In this document: positions 1-7,732 of the stretch, one piece after another | Layout of the letters: the number at the start of each line of letters is the position of its first letter | Position numbering within the stretch: the stretch's first letter is position 1 | Assembly (NCBI RefSeq): GCF_031846515.1 | Contig: NZ_JAVRHO010000023.1 | Location: 1-57,364 of the forward strand | DNA length: 57,364 nt | Source: Autumnicola lenta | GTDB taxonomy: Bacteria; Bacteroidota; Bacteroidia; Flavobacteriales; Flavobacteriaceae | Reading direction: 5' to 3' | The notes under the pieces: model-generated | What the model saw: only the letters and a program-made list of their open reading frames with translations | The model's database searches: none | Told to the model about the DNA's origin: nothing | Position numbers and translations under genes: made by a program

Positions 1-1
1 G

Positions 2-817
2 TCTTTTATCCAGCAACAGGAAATCTACCAGCAGGCAAAAAATATGGAGCTTAGCTTTAAAGGCCAGGCTGAGGTAGATATGATGGATATTGAAGAAGAC
101 GGTTGCTATTACAGGATTAGTTCGGTTTTTAGAGAAAAAATATCAGATCCTGCGCTATATGCAGATGCTACAAGCCTTGCCTGGACACATTCTACCTTAT
201 GCACCACGAGTTTTAATATTCTTCCTCTTTTCACAAAAAGAATTTGCATCGTTCGGGATCCAAGAGACAGGGCTCTATCTGCCGCAAAATTTGCTTTTAC
301 TCCGTATATGCAAAAGCATTATCCTTCACCTTATTCTTCTCCGGAAGAGTTTATGGAAAATGAATATTCTAACCTGCTGGAACGGTGGGTATGGTTTTAT
401 GGCAATTATCTACTTCATAAAGAAGAACTGGATATTCATTTTGTTTTCTATGAACGATTGTTGCACGATTTCCCTGAAGAATTGAAATCTTTACTAGATT
501 ACCTCCAAGTTTCTTTATCTGAAGAAGAGCAGAAGGAAATTGAAGAAGCCGTGACTTTCTCTAATATGAAAAATAAAAGCCCAAAGCACCTCAACAAAGG
601 AAAATTCGGGAAATGGGTGGAGCAATTGAGCAAAGAACAAAAAGAACTTGCCATAGAAAAAGCCGGAGGTTTAATGCAGCACCTCAACTATCCTTTGGAA
701 ACAGCAGAAGGACACGGAAAACTACCTTCGCTTACCGGTGATATTCCGCAAAATAAACTGAAAGAAATGCTTCGGGATATTTCCTGGTACGAATTGTACA
801 ACAGCAACAGCCTTTAA
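2..817 (+). CDS. Sulfotransferase-like protein, 5' end missing
   Basis: The reading frame is open to the left edge, so the N-terminus, including the expected 5'-phosphosulfate binding loop, lies outside the window. Counting from the first internal ATG at 44, residues 66-80 carry the RxxRDPRDRxxS segment typical of the 3'-phosphate binding motif of PAPS-dependent sulfotransferases. Further on, VFYERLLHDF matches the conserved 'YE(D/R)L' region, and KFGKW near residue 185 resembles the family's C-terminal GxxGxW loop. The family transfers sulfate from PAPS to carbohydrates, lipids or proteins; the acceptor cannot be told from sequence. The stop lies one base from the stop of the convergent downstream gene. 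Family call is good; substrate unknown. Confidence 0.75.
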   Translation, partial: SFIQQQEIYQQAKNMELSFKGQAEVDMMDIEEDGCYYRISSVFREKISDPALYADATSLAWTHSTLCTTSFNILPLFTKRICIVRDPRDRALSAAKFAFTPYMQKHYPSPYSSPEEFMENEYSNLLERWVWFYGNYLLHKEELDIHFVFYERLLHDFPEELKSLLDYLQVSLSEEEQKEIEEAVTFSNMKNKSPKHLNKGKFGKWVEQLSKEQKELAIEKAGGLMQHLNYPLETAEGHGKLPSLTGDIPQNKLKEMLRDISWYELYNSNSL

Positions 818-818
818 A

Positions 819-1034
819 CTAAATACTTTTCAGATATAATTGCTCCACTTTTTCGCGTGCCCATGGCGTTTTCCGAAGAAATTTTAAGCTGGACTTTATA
901 GAAGGATCATGTGTAAAACAGCGGATGTTTATTCTCCTTCCCAGTTCTTCCCAGCCGTACTTTTCTACAAGAACGTTGAGTATGTCCACCAGTTTTACTC
1001 CGTGTAAAGGATTATTTTTTTGCTGTTGATCCAT
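819..1034 (-). CDS. VF530-family (DUF2132) small DNA-binding protein
   Basis: A 71-residue protein. The core is NNPLHG, then YGWEELGRRINIRCF, then DPSIKSSLKFLRKTPWAR, the signature of the VF530/DUF2132 family, small helical proteins reported to bind double-stranded DNA. A TTG start at 1049 would add five residues, but the ATG at 1034 gives the usual family N-terminus. It sits 48 bases downstream of the arsenic pump gene on the same strand, so it could be read through from the ars operon. Nothing in it suggests a role in arsenic resistance, and the physiological role of the family is not established. Confidence 0.85.
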   Translation of the reverse strand: MDQQQKNNPLHGVKLVDILNVLVEKYGWEELGRRINIRCFTHDPSIKSSLKFLRKTPWAREKVEQLYLKSI

Positions 1035-1082
1035 ATTTGGTTTATTCAATTTCTGAAAAGTCTGCTTCAGAAAAATGAGAAT

Positions 1083-2117
1083 TCAATAATACTTCTTTTT
1101 CAGCCAAAAGGAGACACGTACCAGAAGAATAAGTGCAGGAACTTCTATTAAAGGACCTATCACTCCCGCAAATGCCTGCCCGGAATTTAATCCGAAGACA
1201 GCTATCGCAACCGCAATAGCCAGTTCAAAATTATTCCCTGCTGCCGTAAAAGCAATAGCAGCGTTTTTATCGTAGGTTGCCCCCATTGCTTTGCTGATAA
1301 AAAAGCCGATAATAAACATTAGCGTAAAATAAATCAACAGCGGTACCGCGATCACCACCACATCCATAGGAATTTCAACTATGAGTTCGCCCTTGAGTGA
1401 AAACATAAGTACAATGGTGAAAAGCAAGGCGGTAAGTGTAATAGGCGAAATTGCAGGGATAAACTTGTTATCGTACCAATCGCTCCCCTTTATTTTAACC
1501 AGGAAGTATCTGCTCAGGATTCCCAGGACAAAGGGAATCCCCAGGTAAATTGCCACACTTTCTGCAATAGTTGCAATAGAAATATCTACTACCGCCCCAT
1601 CGAACCCAAACATCGGTGGTAATACTGTAATAAACAGCCAGGCGTAAAAACTATAAGCAAACACCTGGAAAATACTGTTTAGCGCTACCAGGCCTGCACC
1701 ATATTCGCTGCTTCCCTCTGCCAGATCGTTCCAGACCAGAACCATGGCGATGCAACGCGCCAGGCCTATTAAGATAAGACCGACCATATATTCGGGGTGA
1801 TCCTGTAGAAAAATCATGGCCAGGGCAAACATTAAAATTGGCCCAATAATCCAATTGAGAAGTAAGGAGATGGAAAGTATCTTTACATTACGAAACACCC
1901 TGGGCAAAAGCCGGTAATTGACTTTCGCCAACGGCGGATACATCATAAGAATAAGCCCAACGGCAATGGGCCAGTTGGTGGTACCGCTACTATAGGAATC
2001 TATCTGCTGTGGAAATGATGGAAAAAGATATCCCAAAGCTACGCCAATTCCCATAGCAATAAAAATCCACAGCGTAAGATACGTGTTGAGAAATCCAAGT
2101 TTTTTATTTTCAGCCAT
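1083..2117 (-). CDS. acr3: Arsenite efflux permease, ACR3 family
   Basis: A 344-residue inner-membrane protein with about ten hydrophobic helices. It contains the ACR3 signature GLARCIAMVLVWNDL, with the conserved cysteine at residue 122 that is needed for arsenite transport in this family, and the late-helix motif AAGNNFELAIAVAIAVFG. ACR3 proteins export As(OH)3 or its anion using the proton motive force. Length is normal. It is the last arsenic gene of the minus-strand operon arsR-DUF6428-arsC-acr3, starting 10 bases after the reductase stop. That order fits a pathway in which arsenate is reduced by the upstream enzyme and arsenite is expelled here. Confidence 0.93.
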   Translation of the reverse strand: MAENKKLGFLNTYLTLWIFIAMGIGVALGYLFPSFPQQIDSYSSGTTNWPIAVGLILMMYPPLAKVNYRLLPRVFRNVKILSISLLLNWIIGPILMFALAMIFLQDHPEYMVGLILIGLARCIAMVLVWNDLAEGSSEYGAGLVALNSIFQVFAYSFYAWLFITVLPPMFGFDGAVVDISIATIAESVAIYLGIPFVLGILSRYFLVKIKGSDWYDNKFIPAISPITLTALLFTIVLMFSLKGELIVEIPMDVVVIAVPLLIYFTLMFIIGFFISKAMGATYDKNAAIAFTAAGNNFELAIAVAIAVFGLNSGQAFAGVIGPLIEVPALILLVRVSFWLKKKYY

Positions 2118-2127
2118 TGAATAGGTC

Positions 2128-2760
2128 TTAAGAAGATTTCTGCTTTTGAACAGTAGAGAATACGTATAACATTTCTGTTGCTATTTCGTCACTACGCCCC
2201 TGATATTTTTCATCCTGTTGCGGGGTACCGTCAAAAGCTTTGGGATCTTCGTATTTCACCGGAATACGCTTTTCTGCACCGGGAATAAAGGGGCAGGTTT
2301 CATCGGCATGAGAGCAGGTCATTATCGCTGCAAAATCACGTTGCGGATTGGCCCTATCGTCGAATTTTTTGGAATACATCTTTAAAGCAGGTGTATCTTC
2401 AGCATAATTAACTGAATAAACCGGATTTTCAGTACCTTCAGATGATACCTCAAAACCGGCATATTTAATAGCAGACACAGCATTCCCGTTAAAGGCTGTA
2501 ACCTCGACTCCGCCGGAAAATGCGGAAATTTGAATATTGCTGTAAGCGGCTATCGCCTGAGCCCAAATTTGGGAAAACTGACTTCTTCTTGAGTTATGAG
2601 TACAGATAAAATGAAGCTTTATTGGCTTATTATCGTCCAATTTGCTCTTTATATATTGAATTAGCGGTTTTAAAACCTCTTTTCGCGTTTCTGAAACAGA
2701 ATCTATATCAAAAGAAGCTATTTTTTGCTGTACTGAAGGCAGTAAACTTGTTTTTTTCAT
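2128..2760 (-). CDS. arsC: Arsenate reductase, low-molecular-weight phosphatase type
   Basis: This 210-residue protein has the CX5R phosphatase loop CTHNSRRS, with the nucleophile at C53. The segment TCSHADETCP carries the spaced cysteine pair that acts as the disulfide relay in thioredoxin-coupled arsenate reductases, followed by YEDP, equivalent to the general-acid DP motif. It should reduce arsenate to arsenite for export by the neighbouring ACR3. An ATG at 2844 in the same frame would add 28 residues, but it lies inside the upstream DUF6428 gene. The ATG at 2760, preceded closely by AAAAGG, removes the overlap and is preferred. The roughly 60-residue extension before the active site is longer than in Bacillus ArsC. 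Confidence 0.9.
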   Translation of the reverse strand: MKKTSLLPSVQQKIASFDIDSVSETRKEVLKPLIQYIKSKLDDNKPIKLHFICTHNSRRSQFSQIWAQAIAAYSNIQISAFSGGVEVTAFNGNAVSAIKYAGFEVSSEGTENPVYSVNYAEDTPALKMYSKKFDDRANPQRDFAAIMTCSHADETCPFIPGAEKRIPVKYEDPKAFDGTPQQDEKYQGRSDEIATEMLYVFSTVQKQKSS

Positions 2761-2785
2761 CCTTTTATATGTCAAATTAAATTTA

Positions 2786-3256
2786 TTAGCAGCATCCACT
2801 ACCAGGTTCACAGGCCGCTGAAGATGATGCCTCAAATTTGGCAATTTTCGGCCTTGAGTTTTCCTTCACGCCACATTGATCCATGGCAAGACAGGCGGTT
2901 TGTTTATTTAACAGCAGAAAATGTTTCCCGTCGAAACCAAGATCATATTTGCCTATTGTATTTCCCTGATACTCTACCTCAATTTCCGAATCCTTCAGTT
3001 CAAGAAGTCTTTCAGATAGTTTTATTATCGACATTAATTTTTCCGGATGCAGACGATGGTCATAATCCTGTGCTTCCCACAGCTGGAAATTAACAACTTC
3101 TTCGTTTCTTAAAGTTCCTCCGCAATCGATAAATTTCTTGCTGACTTTTCCGATTTCGGTGACGTGAAAATGACGCGGAACCAAAGTACCATCTGGCAAT
3201 TCAAAAGCAATCTGCTCCAGCTCATCCAGGTGCTTTTTAATTTCTGATAATTTCAT
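2786..3256 (-). CDS. DUF6428 family protein of arsenic operons
   Basis: A soluble 156-residue protein with no signal peptide or membrane helix. The opening LDELEQIAFELPDG and the RHFHVTEIG segment match DUF6428, a family of unknown function commonly found beside arsR and arsC in Bacteroidota and other bacteria. Cysteines occur at QTACLAMDQCG, and the last residues are ACEPGSGCC, a cysteine-rich tail resembling that of the ArsR encoded just upstream. An arsenic or thiol-metal role (metallochaperone, sensor or reductase partner) is suggested by operon position and the tail, but no enzymatic motif is visible. It begins 49 bases after arsR. Confidence 0.72.
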   Translation of the reverse strand: MKLSEIKKHLDELEQIAFELPDGTLVPRHFHVTEIGKVSKKFIDCGGTLRNEEVVNFQLWEAQDYDHRLHPEKLMSIIKLSERLLELKDSEIEVEYQGNTIGKYDLGFDGKHFLLLNKQTACLAMDQCGVKENSRPKIAKFEASSSAACEPGSGCC

Positions 3257-3305
3257 AATTACTATTGTTTTATCGCAATAAAGCGATGATTAAAATTAAA
3301 TTTTT

Positions 3306-3635
3306 TTAGCAACAGCTTTTATCTGAAGCTGTCTGGTCAAGAAAACCTGCAAAAAGTTCTTTTAATTCCTCCCACTTTTGGGTATCGATGCAGTAACAAA
3401 CCCTTGTACCGTCAATATTTCCTTTTATGATTCCAAGATTCTTAAGCTCTTTAAGATGTTGAGAAATTGTTGGCTGAGCCAAACCTATGACTCCAACAAG
3501 ATCTCCGCAAACACAGGAATCGGTTTTAAACAAATGCTGAAGAATGGCAATACGGGCAGGATGTCCCAGGACCCTTGCAGCCAGTGCCAGCTTATTCTGG
3601 TAATCGGAAAATATTTCAGATTTTGTAACGCCCAC
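3306..3635 (-). CDS. arsR: ArsR-family metalloregulator of the arsenic operon
   Basis: A 109-residue winged-helix repressor. Residues HPARIAILQHL begin the domain. TDSCVCGDLV holds the CVC pair at the alpha-3 position where ArsR proteins bind As(III), and AQPTISQHLKELKNLGI is the recognition helix-turn-helix. Further cysteines occur in RVCYCID and at the C-terminus, SDKSCC. The best start is GTG at 3635, giving MGVTKSEIF. No nearby ATG gives a complete domain. It is the first gene of the ars operon and should repress it until trivalent arsenic binds. A 16-bp palindrome 20 bases upstream is the probable operator. Confidence 0.92.
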   Translation of the reverse strand: MGVTKSEIFSDYQNKLALAARVLGHPARIAILQHLFKTDSCVCGDLVGVIGLAQPTISQHLKELKNLGIIKGNIDGTRVCYCIDTQKWEELKELFAGFLDQTASDKSCC

Positions 3636-3654
3636 TTTTCTTCAGAATTAATTA

Positions 3655-3670
3655 ATTGTAATATTACGAT
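3655..3670. promoter_or_regulatory. Candidate ArsR operator palindrome
   Basis: The sequence ATTGTAATATTACGAT is a 16-bp inverted repeat with a single mismatched pair and a perfect ten-base core (GTAATATTAC). It ends 20 bases before the arsR start codon and lies between the clpX terminator and the gene, where an autoregulating ArsR would bind. The dyad is seen directly; binding is inferred. Confidence 0.55.
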
Positions 3671-3700
3671 AGATGTTTCAATTCTCAAAATAAAAATTAT

Positions 3701-3737
3701 AAAAAAAGCCACTTCCGATAGAAGTGGCTTAAAAAAA
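3701..3737. terminator. Strong bidirectional terminator between clpX and arsR
   Basis: A perfect 10-bp stem (AAGCCACTTC / GAAGTGGCTT, loop CGATA) is flanked by seven A on the left and seven A on the right. Read on the minus strand it ends clpX transcription with a U-run. It also insulates the ars promoter from clpX read-through. Confidence 0.88.
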
Positions 3738-3751
3738 TATTTTATCAAGCT

Positions 3752-4984
3752 TTAAGAAACTGCTTTGAGTTTATTAATTGTAGACTTGTTTAACTTATTC
3801 TCGGCATACTCTGCATCAACAACAAGTTTAGTTTCCTTACTTTCCGGCATTTCAAACATGGCATCTGTAAGAATTGCTTCACAAAGTGAACGCAATCCAC
3901 GGGCACCAAGTTTATACTCCCCCGCTTTTTCAACAATATAATCCAAAGCATCTTCTGTAATTTCAAACTTGATATCGTCCATCTCGAAGAGCTTCTGATA
4001 TTGTTTGATAATCGCATTTTTAGGTTCGGTAAGGATCTGTCTAAGTGTTTCTTTATCCAGCGGATTCATATAAGTTAGCGCGGGAAGACGTCCTATAATT
4101 TCAGGAATTAACCCAAAATCTTTTAAATCCTTCGGAATAATGTACTTTAACAGGTTAGTTCGCTCTATTTTGTCATCACTTTTGGATGCACTAAAGCCCA
4201 CCGCCTGCATATTAAGTCTCTTGCTGATGTTTCTTTCTATCCCATCGAAGGCGCCACCGGCAATAAACAGAATATTCTCTGTATCGACTTCAATAAACTT
4301 TTGATCTGGGTGTTTTCTTCCTCCCTTAGGCGGAACATTTACCGTAGTTCCTTCCAGCAACTTCAACAGCGCCTGCTGAACACCTTCTCCCGAAACGTCT
4401 CTCGTAATAGAAGGATTATCACTTTTACGGGCAATTTTATCAATTTCATCAATAAAAACAATCCCACGTTGGGCTTTTTCGGTATTATAATCGGCTGCCT
4501 GCAGGAGGCGTGTAAGAATTCCTTCTACATCTTCACCAACGTAACCAGCTTCAGTTAAAACAGTAGCATCCACGATAGCCAGAGGTACATTAAGCATCTT
4601 TGCTATAGTTTTTGCAATAAGGGTTTTACCGGTACCGGTTTCCCCAACCATAATTATGTTACTTTTCTGGATCTCCACATCGTCATCTGAACCCGGCTGC
4701 AATAATCTCTTATAGTGATTATAAACTGCGACAGACATCACTTTTTTTGTGTCTTCCTGGCCAATTACATACTCATCCAAAAAAGATTTTATAGCTTTTG
4801 GTTTACTCAGCATTAAATCTGAAGAAAGTTCTTTGGCTTCACCCTGCCGGGATTCTTCCAGAACTATACCATGAGCCTGTTCAATACATCTGTCACAAAT
4901 ATGAGCATCCAGGCCGGCTATTAATAAGCTGGTCTCCGGCTTCTTTCTTCCACAAAATGAACATTCTAAATCTTCTTTACCCAT
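3752..4984 (-). CDS. clpX: ATP-dependent Clp protease ATP-binding subunit ClpX
   Basis: A 410-residue AAA+ unfoldase. The N-terminal C4 zinc finger uses C8, C11, C30 and C33. Walker A is GETGTGKT at 114-121 and Walker B is VFIDEIDK. The ClpP-docking loop appears as VGF within LNMQAVGFSAS. The ring unfolds tagged or damaged proteins and feeds them to ClpP, whose gene lies 66 bases upstream on the same strand, so tig, clpP and clpX form the usual quality-control cluster. Length and all motifs are normal. The gene is followed by a strong hairpin terminator. Confidence 0.98.
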   Translation of the reverse strand: MGKEDLECSFCGRKKPETSLLIAGLDAHICDRCIEQAHGIVLEESRQGEAKELSSDLMLSKPKAIKSFLDEYVIGQEDTKKVMSVAVYNHYKRLLQPGSDDDVEIQKSNIIMVGETGTGKTLIAKTIAKMLNVPLAIVDATVLTEAGYVGEDVEGILTRLLQAADYNTEKAQRGIVFIDEIDKIARKSDNPSITRDVSGEGVQQALLKLLEGTTVNVPPKGGRKHPDQKFIEVDTENILFIAGGAFDGIERNISKRLNMQAVGFSASKSDDKIERTNLLKYIIPKDLKDFGLIPEIIGRLPALTYMNPLDKETLRQILTEPKNAIIKQYQKLFEMDDIKFEITEDALDYIVEKAGEYKLGARGLRSLCEAILTDAMFEMPESKETKLVVDAEYAENKLNKSTINKLKAVS

Positions 4985-5050
4985 TATTTCGGTTTTCCAA
5001 TTAATACTTCAGGTATTATATAATATAAAAAATGATTCCTGAATTCCAAT

Positions 5051-5731
5051 TTATGCTTCTCTTTTTAATACTTCATCGATCATACCATACTCCTTCGCCT
5101 TATCTGCCTTCATCCAGTAATCACGGTCACTATCTTCATGTACCTTCTCATAATCCTGACCGGAATGCTTAGAGATAATTTTGTACAATTCTTCCTTCAA
5201 AGTGATGATTTCCCTCGCAGTAATTTCAATATCACTAGCCTGACCCTGGGCTCCACCTAAAGGCTGATGAATCATCACCCTGGAATGTGGAAGTCCGCTT
5301 CTTTTACCTTTTTCGCCGGCACAAAGCAAAACAGCACCCATAGAAGCTGCCATTCCTGTACATATTGTCGCCACATCTGGTTTTATAAACTGCATGGTAT
5401 CGTAGATTCCCAGACCAGCATATACACTACCTCCCGGGGAGTTAATGTAAATCTGAATGTCCTTTGAGGCATCTGTACTTTCAAGAAAAAGTAACTGCGC
5501 CTGAATGATATTGGCGATCTGGTCGCTTATACCTGTACCCATAAAAATAATCCGGTCCATCATTAAACGTGAAAAAACGTCCATCGCAACAGCATTCATC
5601 TGGCGTTCCTCTATAATGTTAGGAGTCATTCCCACTGGTGGAGTTACCGCACTCACCAACTTATCGTAGTAATTACTATTGATCCCGTGATGTTTGGTAG
5701 CGTATTTTTCGAATTCTTTTCCGTAGTCCAT
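5051..5731 (-). CDS. clpP: ATP-dependent Clp protease proteolytic subunit ClpP
   Basis: A 226-residue serine peptidase. The nucleophile is in GMAASMGA (S130), the histidine in MIHQPLGG (H155), and the acidic residue in the HEDSDRDYW region near 200. It forms the tetradecameric chamber that degrades substrates delivered by ClpX, encoded just downstream. A TTG at 5734 would add one residue; the ATG at 5731 is the simpler start. The N-terminus is about 25 residues longer than in E. coli, consistent with the processed pro-sequence common in Bacteroidota. The tig terminator separates it from the trigger factor gene. Confidence 0.97.
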   Translation of the reverse strand: MDYGKEFEKYATKHHGINSNYYDKLVSAVTPPVGMTPNIIEERQMNAVAMDVFSRLMMDRIIFMGTGISDQIANIIQAQLLFLESTDASKDIQIYINSPGGSVYAGLGIYDTMQFIKPDVATICTGMAASMGAVLLCAGEKGKRSGLPHSRVMIHQPLGGAQGQASDIEITAREIITLKEELYKIISKHSGQDYEKVHEDSDRDYWMKADKAKEYGMIDEVLKREA

Positions 5732-5777
5732 CAATTTTGTGTTTTTTATTTTTCTGCTTTATGACAGTCAAAAATTC

Positions 5778-5807
5778 AGCCAATTAAACTTTTACGTCAA
5801 ATTGGCT
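5778..5807. promoter_or_regulatory. Inverted repeat upstream of clpP
   Basis: AGCCAATT at 5778-5785 is repeated in reverse as AATTGGCT at 5800-5807, with centres 22 bases apart, about two helical turns. The element lies 47-76 bases before the clpP start codon and after the tig terminator, where a clpP promoter is expected. It may be a regulator site or may only form a hairpin; no regulator is assigned. Confidence 0.35.
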
Positions 5808-5838
5808 TTATTCGTATCCAAAGCGGATAATTTTTACT

Positions 5839-5873
5839 AAAAAAGGTGTTAGACCGATTCGGTTTAACACCTT
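5839..5873 (-). terminator. Terminator of the trigger factor gene
   Basis: A 13-bp stem with one G-U pair (AAGGTGTTAGACC / GGTTTAACACCTT, loop GATTC) lies 28 bases beyond the tig stop. On the minus strand it is followed by six U. It makes clpP transcription largely independent of tig. Confidence 0.88.
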
Positions 5874-5901
5874 AAAGATAAGTATAAATTATAGAAAAAG
5901 C

Positions 5902-7224
5902 TTATTCATATATTTCTTTCACAAATTCTTCGTAGGTAACCTCTTTCTCATTGAAACTCATATTTTCCTTATAAAATTCCAATAGTTTTTCATTCATCAC
6001 CTGCTCAGACAAACGTTTAGCTTCATCCTGATTAGACAGAATTCTCGCAGCAATATCGTCCAGTTCTTTTTCTGAAGGATCCATCTGGCCGAATTGAGCC
6101 ATCTGAACTTTAATTTTATCAATTGCAAAAGCCTTAAGATCTTCAAAATTAATTTCAAGATCATTCTCTTTCATCACTTTACCTTCGATTAACTGATAAC
6201 GAAGCCCTTTCTCACTCTTTTCGTATTCTTCTGCAGCTTCTTCCTCTGTCATTGGCTCCTCCCCTACAGTCTGGATCCATTTCTGAAGGAACTCTTTTGG
6301 AAGATCAAACTTAGTATTCTCTATTAAAGCTTCAGTAACATCGTTCATTAACTGCTGATCGCTTTGTTGCTGAAACTGCTTTGCAGCATCTTCTTTTATT
6401 TTCTCTTTAAGGTCTGTCACAGTTTTCACCTCATCCTTACCAAAAAGTTTATCAAATAATTCCTGGTCAAGATCTGCAAGCTCCTGTTTATTAACTTCAG
6501 AAACGGTAAACTCTATATCAATATTCAAATCGTGCGCTTTATCATGCTCGATCTTAAGGTGCTGAATTAAATCATGATCATCTTCAAAAAGATCTTTTGT
6601 GTTCAAGCTGATAGTATCACCTGCTTTAGCCCCAATAAATTTTTCAAGATTTTCTTTACCTTTTATTTTCTCTAGCTCTACAGAAGTTGAATTCTCAATC
6701 CCTTCCTCTTCATTCTTAAAAGTACCGGCTACGATATCACCTTCTTCAGCCTTTTCTTTAGAAACGAGTTTTCCGTATTGCTTCTGCATATTTTTGATCT
6801 GGTTATCAACCATCTCCTCATCAGCTACAATCTTGTAATGAGTGATAGGTTCCTTAACATCAAGATCTACGTTAAACTCCGGAGAAAGCCCAAGTTCAAA
6901 CTCGAAGCTGTAATTATCTTTATCCCAGTCAAAATTTTCCTGTTCTTTAGGGAGTGGATTGCCAAGCACATCAAGCTTCTCCTCTTTAAGGTAGTTGTTC
7001 AATCCTTCCTGAAGTAATTTATTTACTTCGTCTACCAAAACGGCTTTACCATATTGCTTCTTCACCATTCCCATAGGCACATGTCCCTTCCTGAATCCTG
7101 GTATATTGGCGTTTTTGCGATAATCTTTTAAAATTTTATCTACTTTTCCCGAATAGTCCTCTTTTGCGATATCTACTTTTACAATCGCATTTAGTTCATC
7201 AATATTCTCTCTGGTAATATTCAT
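5902..7224 (-). CDS. tig: Trigger factor, ribosome-associated chaperone
   Basis: A 440-residue protein. The N-terminal ribosome-binding segment is represented by PGFRKGHVPMGMVKKQYG, matching the family signature G-F-R-x-G-x-x-P. A middle region of FKBP-like layout and a long helical C-terminal chaperone region rich in K, E and Q follow. It binds nascent chains at the ribosome exit. As in other Bacteroidota versions, the middle PPIase domain is poorly conserved (EEGDIVAGTF), so prolyl isomerase activity is uncertain. It starts at ATG 7224 behind a good promoter and is followed by a strong terminator. Confidence 0.95.
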   Translation of the reverse strand: MNITRENIDELNAIVKVDIAKEDYSGKVDKILKDYRKNANIPGFRKGHVPMGMVKKQYGKAVLVDEVNKLLQEGLNNYLKEEKLDVLGNPLPKEQENFDWDKDNYSFEFELGLSPEFNVDLDVKEPITHYKIVADEEMVDNQIKNMQKQYGKLVSKEKAEEGDIVAGTFKNEEEGIENSTSVELEKIKGKENLEKFIGAKAGDTISLNTKDLFEDDHDLIQHLKIEHDKAHDLNIDIEFTVSEVNKQELADLDQELFDKLFGKDEVKTVTDLKEKIKEDAAKQFQQQSDQQLMNDVTEALIENTKFDLPKEFLQKWIQTVGEEPMTEEEAAEEYEKSEKGLRYQLIEGKVMKENDLEINFEDLKAFAIDKIKVQMAQFGQMDPSEKELDDIAARILSNQDEAKRLSEQVMNEKLLEFYKENMSFNEKEVTYEEFVKEIYE

Positions 7225-7250
7225 CTTGACTTGTTATAAAATTTGGAGTG

Positions 7251-7281
7251 CAAAATTACACTTTTTTCGTAAGCCATCAAA
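7251..7281 (-). promoter_or_regulatory. Promoter of tig
   Basis: Read on the minus strand, TTTG (7278-7281) is followed after 19 bases by TAATTTTG (7251-7258), an exact fit to the Bacteroidota primary sigma consensus TTG-N19-TAnnTTTG. The -7 box ends 26 bases before the tig ATG. Confidence 0.75.
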
Positions 7282-7310
7282 GTTTCAATTTACTGAATTT
7301 CAGCAGGGTT

Positions 7311-7652
7311 CTAATCTGAATCTAAAATGGAAAATAAGAGCGATTGGAAAAATGATAGTAACAAACTGAAAATTATAGCCATTAACAGTCCATCTACCAC
7401 AAAACCGCCTACAAAGGCATCTGCCAAAAGAATTATTATTGCATTAATGATTAATAGAAATAAGCCAAAGGTAATTATGGTAACAGGCAACGTAAACAAT
7501 ACAAGAATTGGTTTAACAATAAGGTTAAGAATTGCCAAAACAAGGGCCACAATAACTGCGGTAATATAGTTGTCTACACTAACGCGGGGCAGTAATTCGG
7601 CTAAAATAAAAACCGCTATTGCCGATAAGAGGATGCGTATAATAAACTTCAT
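7311..7652 (-). CDS. Small four-helix membrane protein, phage-holin-like family (PF04020 type)
   Basis: A 113-residue, very hydrophobic protein with four predicted helices. The segment AVIVALVLAILNLIVKPIL and the following LPVTIITFGLFLLIINA match the widespread bacterial 'phage holin family' (superfamily IV) membrane proteins. Despite the name, members are ordinary chromosomal genes of unknown role and no phage genes are present here. A TTG at 7673 would add seven residues; the ATG at 7652 gives the usual MKFIIRILL start. It stands between the SGNH hydrolase terminator and the tig promoter and appears to be its own unit. Confidence 0.8.
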   Translation of the reverse strand: MKFIIRILLSAIAVFILAELLPRVSVDNYITAVIVALVLAILNLIVKPILVLFTLPVTIITFGLFLLIINAIIILLADAFVGGFVVDGLLMAIIFSLLLSFFQSLLFSILDSD

Positions 7653-7679
7653 ATAAATAATATTTGCTGACAAATGTGC

Positions 7680-7707
7680 AAAAAAAACGCCGGAGTAAAT
7701 TCCGGCG
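7680..7707 (-). terminator. Terminator after the SGNH hydrolase gene
   Basis: A perfect GC-rich 7-bp stem (CGCCGGA / TCCGGCG, loop GTAAAT) is followed on the minus strand by eight U. It lies 26 bases past the hydrolase stop codon and ends the fadL-hydrolase operon. Confidence 0.88.
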
Positions 7708-7732
7708 CTAAAGTTTTATGTGAATTTTAATA

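Noticed and set aside
90..485. Second open frame within the sulfotransferase-like gene
   Set aside because: It overlaps the conserved frame out of register and has a composition typical of a shadow frame.
1083..3670. Arsenic genes as a recently acquired island
   Set aside because: Base composition and promoter style match the neighbours and there are no mobile elements or direct repeats at the ends.
7311..7652. Holin-like protein as evidence of a prophage
   Set aside because: No other phage gene, integrase, attachment site or change of composition is nearby; the family is an ordinary chromosomal membrane protein group.
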